NCBI GenBank assembly: GCA_035524275.1
Contig: DATKPC010000043.1
Coordinates: 92,560-156,559 of the forward strand
Direction: 5' to 3'
DNA: 64,000 nucleotides
Source: DATKPC01 sp035524275
Lineage (GTDB): Bacteria; Pseudomonadota; Gammaproteobacteria; Burkholderiales; Burkholderiaceae_F
Positions 55,432 to 63,750 of the stretch are shown in pieces. The position numbers and the translations under genes are program-made. Within the stretch, counting starts at the first letter, position 1; each line of letters begins with the position of its first letter. The notes beneath the pieces are model-generated. The model did not search any database, was not told where the DNA came from, and was given only the letters and a program-made list of their open reading frames with translations.

Positions 55432-55492
55432 ACATGCGCCCGCCAGCCCGGCCCGCTCGGGCGCCCGACCCGGGGCGCCGCCCTAGACCGCG

Positions 55493-56965
55493 ATGCCGCA
55501 GTGGTTGACCATTTCGCGCGCCGCCAAGCTCATCGGCGTCACACGCGGCGCGATGCAGAAGAAGATCCTCGATGGGGAACTCGAATCCTTTGATGGCCTG
55601 GTTTCGACCGAGCAGCTCGCCCGCGCCTATCCCGCGGGCGACGTGGAACGGCGGCTCGACGACGATGGGGCGTTCGAGCGCGTATCTCAGATCAAGGACG
55701 AATCGTTCGGGCGACGTGTCCGTGAGCGCGTCCTGCCGAGCCGGGAGATCCTCGCGCAGCGCTTGTTCGCGCAGAGCCAGGAATTGGCGCAGCTGCGACG
55801 TCATGTGGTTCGCTATCACGAATTCGTCTCCGGAATCCGGTCCAGGATCCAGCTCCTGCGGCGCCAGCCTGCGGAAGCCGCAATGGCTCAGCTCGGGGCG
55901 TTGGTCGACGCCGGGTTTGCCGAAGTGCTCGGCGCGGACGACCCTGTCGACCGGATTGCGGCGCTCGCCGATGCATTTCGCGTGATGGCTGCGCGCATCA
56001 CGCTCCGTCCATCAGGGCGGGAATTCCTGCTCGAAGGCCGTGACTCGCTGCTTGCGGCCGCGCTGAAGTCGGGTGCGACGCCCGGTTACGGCTGCGGCAA
56101 CGGCAACTGTGGACTGTGCAAGGCCAGGCTCGTATCCGGCGAAGTTGCGCGCATCGCGCCATCCGACTATCCGCTGTCGGAGGCGGAACGGCGCCAGGGT
56201 TGCGTGCTGATGTGCGCGCACACCGCCGCAAGCGATGTCGTGCTGGAGGTGCTGGAGGCTGGTTCGGCACACGACATCCCCGACCAGGCGCTCGTGGCCC
56301 GCGTGCACTCGCTGGCTGCGCTGGACGATGACACACTGCTGCTGCACCTGCAGACGCCGCGGTCTGCCCGCCTGCGCTTCCTGGCCGGGCAGGGCGTCAC
56401 GCTGGGACTCGCCGCCGACGTCGGTGACCACACGGCCGACCTGCCGATCGCGAGTTGCCCGTGCGACGACCGCAACCTGCAGTTTCACGTGACGCGGAAT
56501 GCCGACGACGCTTTCGCGCAGCGGCTCTTCAGTGGAGCCGTGGCGCGAGGCACCGAGATCAACGTCCGCGGCCCATGGGGCGAATTCGTGCTCGAGGGCG
56601 ATGCGCCGCGACCGTTGATCTTCGTCGCCGGCGGAGCGGGTTTTGCGCCGATCAAGAGCCTGATCGAACACGCGCTGGCGGTGGATGCGGCCGAGTCGAT
56701 GACCCTGGTCTGGGCGGCGCGGCGCGGCGGACACTACCTGGCCAACCAGTGCCGCGCGTGGTCCGATGCGCTTGGCAACTTTCGCTATTTTCAACTCGAC
56801 ACCGGAACCGGCGCCGATTCGGCGGCTGCGGTCCTGGAGACGCTGCGTTCGATCAAGACCGACACGGGTGCGGCGGAGCTCTACGTCTGCGGCCCGGCCG
56901 GTTTCGTCCTGCCGGTCGCGGCGGTGCCCCTTGGCGTTGCGAAACTGCGGACGTACTCGATCTGA
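55493..56965 (+). CDS. Fusion: helix-turn-helix-like N-terminus plus 2Fe-2S ferredoxin/FAD/NAD(P) reductase
   Basis: A 490-residue protein in four parts. Residues 1-50 look like an excisionase/MerR-type helix-turn-helix (WLTISRAAKLIGVTRGAMQK). Residues 60-165 are helical with a probable coiled coil. Residues 168-255 are a plant-type [2Fe-2S] domain with Cys201, 206, 209 and 241 (GCGNGNCGLCK). From about 265 follows a ferredoxin reductase-type FAD/NAD(P) domain (PIASCPCDDRNLQFHV, FVAGGAGFAPIKSLIEH and YVCGPAG). An electron-transfer role with sulfite or hydrogen oxidation is likely, and the N-terminal part could bind DNA or a protein. It ends 100 bases before a UspA gene. Confidence 0.75.
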   Translation: MPQWLTISRAAKLIGVTRGAMQKKILDGELESFDGLVSTEQLARAYPAGDVERRLDDDGAFERVSQIKDESFGRRVRERVLPSREILAQRLFAQSQELAQLRRHVVRYHEFVSGIRSRIQLLRRQPAEAAMAQLGALVDAGFAEVLGADDPVDRIAALADAFRVMAARITLRPSGREFLLEGRDSLLAAALKSGATPGYGCGNGNCGLCKARLVSGEVARIAPSDYPLSEAERRQGCVLMCAHTAASDVVLEVLEAGSAHDIPDQALVARVHSLAALDDDTLLLHLQTPRSARLRFLAGQGVTLGLAADVGDHTADLPIASCPCDDRNLQFHVTRNADDAFAQRLFSGAVARGTEINVRGPWGEFVLEGDAPRPLIFVAGGAGFAPIKSLIEHALAVDAAESMTLVWAARRGGHYLANQCRAWSDALGNFRYFQLDTGTGADSAAAVLETLRSIKTDTGAAELYVCGPAGFVLPVAAVPLGVAKLRTYSI

Positions 56966-57065
56966 AGGGTTTGAAGCGAAACCCGGTCGATTGCGAGTGC
57001 CTCGGCCGGTCCGGGCAATCGGGGCGACGAGTGAACCGTGCGATCGGTTCGAACTGGAGTAACCG

Positions 57066-57515
57066 ATGTACCAGCGCATTCTCGTTGCCGTCGACGGCAG
57101 TCCGGCATGCGCGCCGGCGCTTGCCGAGGCGATCGCACTTGCGAAGGAGGGGCGGTCCGAGGTCCTGCTGGCGTACGTTGCGGATACCAGCGGACTGTTC
57201 GGCGGCGATGGTCAGTTCGTCGATGTCTATGCGCTCGAGAAGGCGGTCGTCGAGCACGGCCGGAAGGTCCTCGCCGAGGCCGTGGCCGCGTGCGCCGGCG
57301 CGGGGATCGCGGCGCAGGCGCGCTTGTTGGAAATGGACCAGTTCAGCCAGCGCGTCGCCGACGCGCTGGTTGCCGAGGCGAAAGCGTGGTCGGCGGACGT
57401 CATCGTGATGGGAACTCACGGCCGGGGTGGCGCGCGCCACCTGCTCATCGGCAGTGTCGCGGAGCGTGCCGTGCGCTTGGCGCGGGTTCCCGTCCTCCTG
57501 GTCCGAAGCCGATAG
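57066..57515 (+). CDS. Universal stress protein UspA family
   Basis: A 149-residue single-domain Usp. It begins YQRILVAVDGSPACAPALAE and ends with the ATP-binding motif GTHGRGGARHLLIGSVAERA (G-x2-G-x9-G-S type), so ATP binding is expected. This is a typical stress-regulated protein. It is the second Usp of this island and comes just after the reductase fusion and just before the hydrogenase operon's end. The start ATG at 57066 has GGAGT about 6 bases upstream. Confidence 0.88.
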   Translation: MYQRILVAVDGSPACAPALAEAIALAKEGRSEVLLAYVADTSGLFGGDGQFVDVYALEKAVVEHGRKVLAEAVAACAGAGIAAQARLLEMDQFSQRVADALVAEAKAWSADVIVMGTHGRGGARHLLIGSVAERAVRLARVPVLLVRSR

Positions 57516-57886
57516 ACACTCGATGTTGCGGAAGCGGCAGTCATGGTTCCATATCTTCACAGGAGCGTGGTCAACGCCGCTGGAGGCGCCTCCGCAAAGG
57601 TATCGCCGACTGCAGTCGATTTGCCCACCCTGGACGGCGCCGCATCGGCGGAATTCGGTGGGCCAGGCGATCGGCGGTCTCCGGAAACCCCGGTGTGCGC
57701 AGCGGTTGCCGACTGCCTGGTAAGAACGTTTCGCGCGATCAGGCGGGGGTCGAAATTTGAATGGCAGGATAGGGCGAGGTCGACGACGATCAGCAGCGTG
57801 GCAAGGTCGACCGCTGGCGCTTCCGCGGCCTGCCCTGGGTCCAAGAGTAGGCCGCAGCCGCGGCGACATGGCGTGGAGAAGCGCGA
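57516..57886. other. 371-base stretch without a convincing gene
   Basis: It lies between the 3' ends of the UspA gene (+) and the hydrogenase large-subunit gene (-). A plus-strand frame (57543-57971) and a minus-strand frame (57557-57844) are open, but neither has a domain, ribosome-binding site or biased codon pattern, and the first runs antisense into hynL. A less G+C-rich spot is at 57750-57770 (TCGAAATTTGAATGG). No strong hairpin was seen. Confidence 0.5.
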
Positions 57887-59653
57887 CTACAGCACCTCGA
57901 CCTGCGAGAGTTCCTTGCCGTCGGGCGCCATCAGGTGCACGGCGCACGCAATGCACGGGTCGAAGCTGTGAATCGTGCGCAGGATCTCGATCGGCTGCTC
58001 CGGATCGGCCAGCCGCGTTCCCTTGAGCGCCGCCTCGTAAGGGCCTGGCTGGCCCTGCGGATCGCGCGGACCGGCATTCCACGTGCTCGGCACGACGGCC
58101 TGGTAGTTCGCGATCCGGCCGTCCTCGATCACGATCCAGTGCGCCAGGCCTCCGCGCGGCGCTTCCATGAGCCCGACGCCCTTGCAAGACCGAGGCCAGG
58201 TCGAAGGTTCCCAGCGGGCATCGTTGAAGGTCTTCAGGTTGCCGGCGCGTACGTTGTCCAGCAACTGGCCGTACCAGATCGGCATCGCATCGGCGATCAA
58301 CTTCGTCTCGAGCGCGCGTGCTGCGGTTCGTCCGAGGGTCGAGAACATCGCCGTCAGCGGTAGGTCGAGGGTTCGCAGCGCGCGTGCCGCGAGTTCACGG
58401 GTCGGCTCGTGACCCTTCGCGTAGAGCACGAGCAAGCGTGCCAGCGGTCCGACCTCCATGACCTTGCCCTTCCAGCGCGGCGACTTGATCCAGGAGTACG
58501 GGCGCTGGACGTCGAGCTGTTCGTACGGTGGCTGCGGGCCCGTGTAGGCCAGCGTAGTCTCGCCGGCGTAGGGGTGCAGCCCCTTGTCCTTGCCGGCCTG
58601 GTAGTCGTACCAGGAATGGTTGACGAACTCCTTAATCTGGTCGTCCGCACGCGGGTCGATTTCGTGCAGCTCGTCCAGGTTGCGGTCGAGGATCACGGCG
58701 CCCGGAATCATGTACGACGCGCGGTCCGCGGTACCCTGGGCGGGGAAATCGCCGTACGTCATGAAGTTGCCGACGCCTTCGCCGAGTTTCGTCCAGTCCT
58801 TGTAGAAGCTGGCGATCGCGAGCACGTCGGGCAAGTAGACCTGGTCGACGAATTCGCGCATCTGCGCGATCACATTGCGGACCAGCTCGAAGCCGGCCAC
58901 GTTCAGCGCGGTTCCGGCCTCGCCGCCGTGGAAGTGCGCGTGCGAGCCTGGTCCGCGCTGGCCGGATTCGAGACTGATGGCGCAAGGCACGCCGCCGACG
59001 ATGAAGTTCGGATGCGGGTTCTTGCCGCCAAATATCGCATGGAGCTTGGCGACGTCGCGTTGCCATGCTAGCGCTTCCAGGTAATGTGCCACCGCCATCA
59101 GGTTCGCTTCCGGCGGTAGCTTGTAGGCCGGGTGTCCCCAGTAGCCGTTGCGGAAAATGCCGCGCTGGCCGGACTCGACGAAGACCTTCAGCCGCGCCTG
59201 GACGTCGCGAAAATAGCCGGGCGACGACTTCGCGTAGCCGCTGACCGACTGCGCGAGCTCCGAGGTGCGCGCCGGGTCGGCCTCCAGCGAGGACACGACG
59301 TCCACCCAGTCGAGTGCGTGCAGGTGGTAGAAGTGCATCACGTGGTCGTGGACATATTGCGCCGCGATCATCAGGTTGCGGATCAGTTGCGCATTCGGCG
59401 GGATCAGGATCTGCAGCGCGTCCTCGACGGCGCGCACCGAAGCGATGCCGTGAACCAGCGTACAGACGCCGCAGATGCGCTGGGCGAATGCCCAGGCGTC
59501 GCGCGGATCGCGCCCGCGCAGCACGATTTCCAGGGCCCGGACCATCGTGCCGGAACTGTAGGCTTCGCCGACGACGCCGCCATCGATCTCGGCCTCGATG
59601 CGCAGATGTCCCTCGATCCGGGTGACCGGATCGATGACGATGCGGCGGTTCAC
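57887..59653 (-). CDS. hynL: [NiFe]-hydrogenase large subunit, Isp-type (group 1e-like)
   Basis: Catalytic subunit of a membrane-bound uptake hydrogenase that splits H2 at a Ni-Fe(CN)2CO centre. The 588-residue protein has the L1 motif RICGVC with Cys61 and Cys64. The L2 motif DPCIACAVH has Cys567 and Cys570 near the end. The 15 residues after His573 (LMAPDGKELSQVEVL) are the peptide removed by the maturation endopeptidase. The gene order small subunit-isp1-isp2-large subunit defines this type. The ATG overlaps the isp2 stop (ATGA). Maturation genes (hyp, endopeptidase) are not within the window. Confidence 0.94.
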   Translation of the reverse strand: MNRRIVIDPVTRIEGHLRIEAEIDGGVVGEAYSSGTMVRALEIVLRGRDPRDAWAFAQRICGVCTLVHGIASVRAVEDALQILIPPNAQLIRNLMIAAQYVHDHVMHFYHLHALDWVDVVSSLEADPARTSELAQSVSGYAKSSPGYFRDVQARLKVFVESGQRGIFRNGYWGHPAYKLPPEANLMAVAHYLEALAWQRDVAKLHAIFGGKNPHPNFIVGGVPCAISLESGQRGPGSHAHFHGGEAGTALNVAGFELVRNVIAQMREFVDQVYLPDVLAIASFYKDWTKLGEGVGNFMTYGDFPAQGTADRASYMIPGAVILDRNLDELHEIDPRADDQIKEFVNHSWYDYQAGKDKGLHPYAGETTLAYTGPQPPYEQLDVQRPYSWIKSPRWKGKVMEVGPLARLLVLYAKGHEPTRELAARALRTLDLPLTAMFSTLGRTAARALETKLIADAMPIWYGQLLDNVRAGNLKTFNDARWEPSTWPRSCKGVGLMEAPRGGLAHWIVIEDGRIANYQAVVPSTWNAGPRDPQGQPGPYEAALKGTRLADPEQPIEILRTIHSFDPCIACAVHLMAPDGKELSQVEVL

Positions 59654-60918
59654 GAAGCGTCTCCTTCGTCGAGGTGATCGCCGACGAGCTCAGTGAGCCC
59701 GTGGACCTCGACCTTCATCCCGTAGTGGTCCAGGGCTTCCTCGATGACGTTGCGGCAGTTGCCGCAGGGCGTGACCAGATGCGCGACACCCGCCTTTTCG
59801 ATCTGCGACTTCTTCTTCGTGAATACCCGGATGCGCAGTGCCTCGGCGCCGTGGTTCGCCGAGACGCCGCCGCCGCCGCAGCAGCACCAGTTCAGCATCC
59901 CCTGATCCTCCGTTTCGCGGATCTTCGAGGCGACTGCCTTCAGCAGGGTGCCCGGTTGCTCGACGACCCCGCCGCGGCGCACGATCTGACAGGGGTCGTG
60001 CAGGGCCACAGGCTCGTCGAACGTACCCTTGGTCCGAAGCTTCCCTGCGCGCCGCAGCTCATCGATCAGCTCCAGCACATGGACGACGCGGAACTTGTAG
60101 GGCCGTCCGATCAGGTTCGGCCCCTCCCAGCGTAGCGCCGAGTAGGCATGGCCGCATTCGGGGCTGACGACGAATTTGACACCCAGCGTCTCTGCGGCGT
60201 CGACGATCCGGCTGACGATCTGCTTCGCGAGATCCGAGACGCCGATCTGGATCCCGCTGTTGGTCGCCTCGTAGGCGGTTGACGAGACGGTCCAGGTCAA
60301 TCCGGCCTGACGGAAAATCTTGGCAAGCGCGCCAAGGTACTCGGGAGAACCGACGATCTCCATCGACGACATCACGACCAGGTAGTCGCTGCCGGCCCGG
60401 TCGACCGGGATCTCGGCGCCGCTGTCATCGCGCTGGTGCTGGACGACCTTCAGGAAGGCCGGCGGCTTGATGCCCATCGGGCTGCCCTGTTCGATCGTAC
60501 GGCGGGTCGCGTCGACCAGGCCTTTCGGCGCGTGGCCGGCGATCGCCAGTCCTTCGCGGATCTTGCGGATCATCGCCGCGATGTCGTTGCCGACCGGGCA
60601 GACCATCGAGCAGCGGCCGCACAGCGTACAACTGTCGTAGACCAGCTCGCTCCAGCGCGCGAAGTCCGCATCGGCGAGCGGCCGCGCGAGTCCCGCGAGC
60701 CGCGCGAGACGACCGAAGAGCGTGAATTCCTGGCGCCAAAGCCGCTTCAGCGGCTCGAGTTTGCGGATCGGCGTGTACTTCGGGTCGCCGGTCTCGGTGT
60801 AGAACAGGCAGGCGTGGGCGCAGAGACCGCAGCTCATGCAGCTCGAAAGGTAGGCGGCGGTCGGCGCATCCATGACTTCGCGCAGCAGGTCGACGCCACG
60901 TTCGAACGATGCGCTCAT
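59650..60918 (-). CDS. isp2: Isp2: HdrD-like iron-sulfur protein of the hydrogenase complex
   Basis: A 422-residue protein related to HdrD/DsrK. Two N-terminal ferredoxin motifs are present: SCMSCGLCAHAC near residues 26-37 and DSCTLCGRCSMVCP near 95-108. The C-terminal part has two CCG-type cysteine-rich domains, visible as LHDPCQIV and WCCCGGGGVS, with TPCGNCRN at the end. Such domains bind a noncubane cluster in heterodisulfide reductases. With Isp1 it links the hydrogenase to the quinone pool or to a thiol/disulfide partner. It overlaps both neighbours (ATGA), in keeping with a tight operon. Confidence 0.9.
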   Translation of the reverse strand: MSASFERGVDLLREVMDAPTAAYLSSCMSCGLCAHACLFYTETGDPKYTPIRKLEPLKRLWRQEFTLFGRLARLAGLARPLADADFARWSELVYDSCTLCGRCSMVCPVGNDIAAMIRKIREGLAIAGHAPKGLVDATRRTIEQGSPMGIKPPAFLKVVQHQRDDSGAEIPVDRAGSDYLVVMSSMEIVGSPEYLGALAKIFRQAGLTWTVSSTAYEATNSGIQIGVSDLAKQIVSRIVDAAETLGVKFVVSPECGHAYSALRWEGPNLIGRPYKFRVVHVLELIDELRRAGKLRTKGTFDEPVALHDPCQIVRRGGVVEQPGTLLKAVASKIRETEDQGMLNWCCCGGGGVSANHGAEALRIRVFTKKKSQIEKAGVAHLVTPCGNCRNVIEEALDHYGMKVEVHGLTELVGDHLDEGDAS

Positions 60919-61574
60919 GTCACGACTCCCTTGCGCGCCGCGATCGCACCGGCGTACCAGCGGGCCAGCAGCAGCGTGTACGCGTGCGACAGTTTCGTGA
61001 ACGGCACAGCCGCGAGCAGCAGTTCGACGCTCAGGATGTGCACGGCGAGCATCGCGGTATACGGCAGTAGCAGGTGATGGAACGCGCAGTAGCCGGTGGC
61101 GAGTGGAACGAAGGTCAACGCCCAGACGAGATAGTCTTCCACGGTCGAGAGCCTGCGGCGCACCGGATCACGCAGCCGATAGACCAGGACCATGAGGAGC
61201 GCGACAAGTGCCACGAGCGCGGCCGCGTCGACCAGCGGGGACGGCAGGCCCGGCCAGGCCAGCCCGAGGATTCGCCGCAGCAGTTCGAGGTGGGGTACGA
61301 AGAGCGCGACGCTGGCCAGCAGCCCGAGATGAAACAGGTAGCCGAGGATGAACAGTGCGGGTGCGGTGCGAAAGACGCTCGCCGGCGGAATCGAGCGCAT
61401 AACGACGGTTCGCCATCCTGAGCCGCGCGTCGCCGTGCGTGGCTCGGACAGGTCCGGCCTGCGGCCCAGCGAAAGGATCTCGAACATTCGCAGCAACACG
61501 CCGGCGATCAGGATCGCGACCGACCACTGCAGGCCCGGGCCGCGCACCCAGACCAGGAACTGCATCGCGCTCAT
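60915..61574 (-). CDS. isp1: Isp1: NarI/HdrE-like membrane cytochrome b subunit
   Basis: A 219-residue membrane protein with five hydrophobic segments, related to NarI/DsrM. Histidines that could coordinate heme b occur in HLGLLASVALFVPHL and in YCAFHHLLLPY near residue 167, with another in AVHILSVEL near residue 180. It anchors the hydrogenase on the membrane and takes electrons to quinone. It is located between the small subunit and Isp2, the defining arrangement. The overlap with isp2 (ATGA) shows translational coupling. A gap of 58 bases separates it from hynS. Confidence 0.88.
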   Translation of the reverse strand: MSAMQFLVWVRGPGLQWSVAILIAGVLLRMFEILSLGRRPDLSEPRTATRGSGWRTVVMRSIPPASVFRTAPALFILGYLFHLGLLASVALFVPHLELLRRILGLAWPGLPSPLVDAAALVALVALLMVLVYRLRDPVRRRLSTVEDYLVWALTFVPLATGYCAFHHLLLPYTAMLAVHILSVELLLAAVPFTKLSHAYTLLLARWYAGAIAARKGVVT

Positions 61575-61632
61575 CGGGCCACCTTATCGCTGCAGTCGAT
61601 CGACTGTGAGCCGCCGTGGCGGCCCGGCGGGC

Positions 61633-62724
61633 TCATAGGGGTTTCTCCAGGTCTGCAACGGCCGCCGGCTGATGGACCTGGCGTGCTGCTGCCTTGCGTC
61701 TCCGGTTGGCGATCGCCATCGCGGCACCGGCGGCGGCGCCGGCCGCGGCGACCGACAGGGTGACCGCCGGATCGAGGTGGATCGGCGCGGAAAGCGGCGC
61801 GTAGAAGCTGCCTGCGTCCCAGAAGCCGGGCTCCGAGCAGCCGAGGCAGCCGTGCCCCGATTGGATCGGAAAGCTGGCCCCGTCGTTCCACCTGGTCGTC
61901 GCACAGGCGTTGTGCGTTGTCGGTCCCTTGCAGCCGAGCTTGAATAGGCACCAGCCGCTGCGTGCGCCCTCGTCATCGAAGCTGTCGGCGAACTTGCCCT
62001 GATCGTAGAACGGTCGCCGGTAGCAGCGGTCGTGGATCGTGTCGCTGTAGTACGCCAGTGGCCGGCCGAGGCCGTCGAGCTCCGGAACAGCGCCGAACAT
62101 CAGGTAGTGCGCCAGCACGCCGGTGATGACCGTCGGAATCGGCGGGCAGCCCGGCACGTTCACGACCGGCTTGTCCTTGACGATCCGGGCGATCGGCACG
62201 GCACCGGTCGGGTTCGGTACGGCGCCGGGCACGCCGCCGTACGCCGCGCAGGATCCGATTGCGATGACGGCCGCGGCGCCTTTTGCGGCCTCCTGCAGCA
62301 TCTCGAGGTTAGTGCGCCCGGCAATCGTCGAGTAGATGCCGCCGTCCTTCAGCGGAACCGAGCCGTCCGCCAGCAACAAGTAGTCTCCCGCCGATTCCGC
62401 CTCGGCTGCGGCGCGCGCGCCCTCCGCCGCCGTGCCCGATGCCGCCATCAACGTGTGGTGATAGTCGAGCGAGACGTGCTCGAGGATCAGGCTCTCGAGC
62501 GTCGGGTTATGCGAGCGCGTCAACGATTCGGTGCAGCCGGTGCATTCCTGGAACGACAGCCAGATGACCGATGGCCGGCGCGCCGCGGATATTGCGGCCG
62601 CGAGCGCCGGCACCGCGTCCAGCGGAAGTCCGAGCGTCGCCGCGGTGGCGGCGCAGAACTGAAGGAAGCGGCGCCGGCTGACGCCGTTCCGGCGAAGATG
62701 CTCGTCGAGAGCAGATCGGGTCAT
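61633..62724 (-). CDS. hynS: [NiFe]-hydrogenase small subunit with Tat signal
   Basis: A 363-residue iron-sulfur subunit. A twin-arginine signal is at residues 16-24 (SRRRFLQFC), so the folded dimer is exported to the periplasmic side. The proximal cluster site is QECTGCTES with Cys61 and Cys64; the residue between the positions that are Cys-Cys in O2-tolerant enzymes is Gly, so a standard four-cysteine cluster is expected. GSCAAYGG and the medial/distal cluster cysteines (KLGCKGPTT and GCLGCSEP) follow. A C-terminal membrane segment (LSVAAAGAAAGAAMAIA) anchors it. The ATG at 62724 is chosen over 62799 because it fits the signal peptide. Confidence 0.94.
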   Translation of the reverse strand: MTRSALDEHLRRNGVSRRRFLQFCAATAATLGLPLDAVPALAAAISAARRPSVIWLSFQECTGCTESLTRSHNPTLESLILEHVSLDYHHTLMAASGTAAEGARAAAEAESAGDYLLLADGSVPLKDGGIYSTIAGRTNLEMLQEAAKGAAAVIAIGSCAAYGGVPGAVPNPTGAVPIARIVKDKPVVNVPGCPPIPTVITGVLAHYLMFGAVPELDGLGRPLAYYSDTIHDRCYRRPFYDQGKFADSFDDEGARSGWCLFKLGCKGPTTHNACATTRWNDGASFPIQSGHGCLGCSEPGFWDAGSFYAPLSAPIHLDPAVTLSVAAAGAAAGAAMAIANRRRKAAARQVHQPAAVADLEKPL

Positions 62725-62896
62725 CGCATGGGCCTCGATGCCGCGCTTGCACCGCGCGGTCCGGTCGCGGTGCGCGGCCGCCGCGTTTCTGGGCGGCATG
62801 TCGACACTGTGGCGCGCGGCGCCGCCTGATCATTGACTTCGAGCAAGTGCCGCCCCCGCCGGTCGATTCTGCGCGGGAGTAACTCCTTCGGGTAGC

Positions 62897-63718
62897 TCAG
62901 TCCAGAGGCGCCGCGATCGCGTGCGCCAGCACGTCGTGTGCAGCCAGCGCATCGCGCAAGGCGACGACTTCGCCGACAATGATCAGCGTCGGTGGGCATA
63001 GCGCGCGGGCCGACGCGAGGGCCGCAAGCGTGGCGAGCGTCCCGACGACGACGCGCTGCGTCGGCAGGCTCGCGTGCTGGACGACGGCCGCCGGTGTGTC
63101 CGGCGCCCGCCCGTGCTCCATCAGGCGTGCACACAAGTGCGGCAGCCCGAGCAAGCCCATGTAGATGACGAGCGTGTGGTGCGGTCGTGCCAGCGCCGGC
63201 CAGTCCAGGTCCATGCTGCCGTCCTTCAAGTGCCCGGTCACGAAGGTGCAGCCTTGCGCGTGATTGCGGTGCGTCAGCGGAATTCCGGCGCAGGCCGACG
63301 CGCCCAGTGCCGCGGTGATGCCTGGAACGATGTCGAACGGCACGCCGGCGGCAGCGAGTGCCTCGAGCTCCTCGCCGCCGCGACCGAACATGAAGGGGTC
63401 GCCACCCTTCAGGCGCAGCACCCGGCGGCCGCGCCGCGCGAGATCGACGAGCAGCGCGTTGATCTGCGCCTGGGGCAGCGTGTGGTCATTGCGCCGCTTG
63501 CCGACGAGAATCCGCTGGGCCGTCGACGGCAGGAGGTCCAGGATCCGCGCTCCCACCAGGTGGTCGTAGAGCACGACATCGGCCTGCGCGATCAGTCTCG
63601 CGGCGCGCACGGTCAGCAGGTCGGGATCGCCGGGGCCGGTACCGACCAGCGTGACGTGGCCGAGACCCTGCATCGGCGCGCGCAGTGCGAGGATGGTCTG
63701 GGCCGGGCGCATGTCCAT
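62897..63718 (-). CDS. cobA: Uroporphyrinogen-III C-methyltransferase
   Basis: A 273-residue SAM-dependent enzyme that methylates uroporphyrinogen III twice to precorrin-2, the branch to siroheme and cobalamin. Family motifs are GTGPGDPDLLTVRA, YDHLVGARILDLLP and LRLKGGDPFMFGRGGEE. VPGITAALGASACAGIPLTH (in part VPGITAALGASACAG) follows. No CysG oxidase/ferrochelatase domain is present, so this is the SUMT type. The start may be 63718 or the ATG at 63673. Siroheme is needed by sulfite reductases, including the reverse type of sulfur oxidisers, which fits the island. It follows the DsrC-like gene by 32 bases. Confidence 0.92.
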   Translation of the reverse strand: MDMRPAQTILALRAPMQGLGHVTLVGTGPGDPDLLTVRAARLIAQADVVLYDHLVGARILDLLPSTAQRILVGKRRNDHTLPQAQINALLVDLARRGRRVLRLKGGDPFMFGRGGEELEALAAAGVPFDIVPGITAALGASACAGIPLTHRNHAQGCTFVTGHLKDGSMDLDWPALARPHHTLVIYMGLLGLPHLCARLMEHGRAPDTPAAVVQHASLPTQRVVVGTLATLAALASARALCPPTLIIVGEVVALRDALAAHDVLAHAIAAPLD

Positions 63719-63750
63719 CGTCGATTCCGTGGTTGCCGGGCTGGGGATCT

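Noticed and set aside
57543..57971. Plus-strand open frame (142 codons) overlapping the end of hynL
   Set aside because: It runs antisense into the hydrogenase gene, lacks a ribosome-binding site, and shows no recognisable family.
62032..62829. Plus-strand frame of 265 codons opposite the hydrogenase small subunit
   Set aside because: Complete antisense overlap with a gene that has a Tat signal and cluster motifs; Arg-rich shadow.
62725..62896. Sigma-54 promoter (GGCAC...TTGC) upstream of the hydrogenase operon
   Set aside because: GGCAC and TTGC are directly adjacent, with no proper spacing for -24/-12 elements, so it is not a sigma-54 site.
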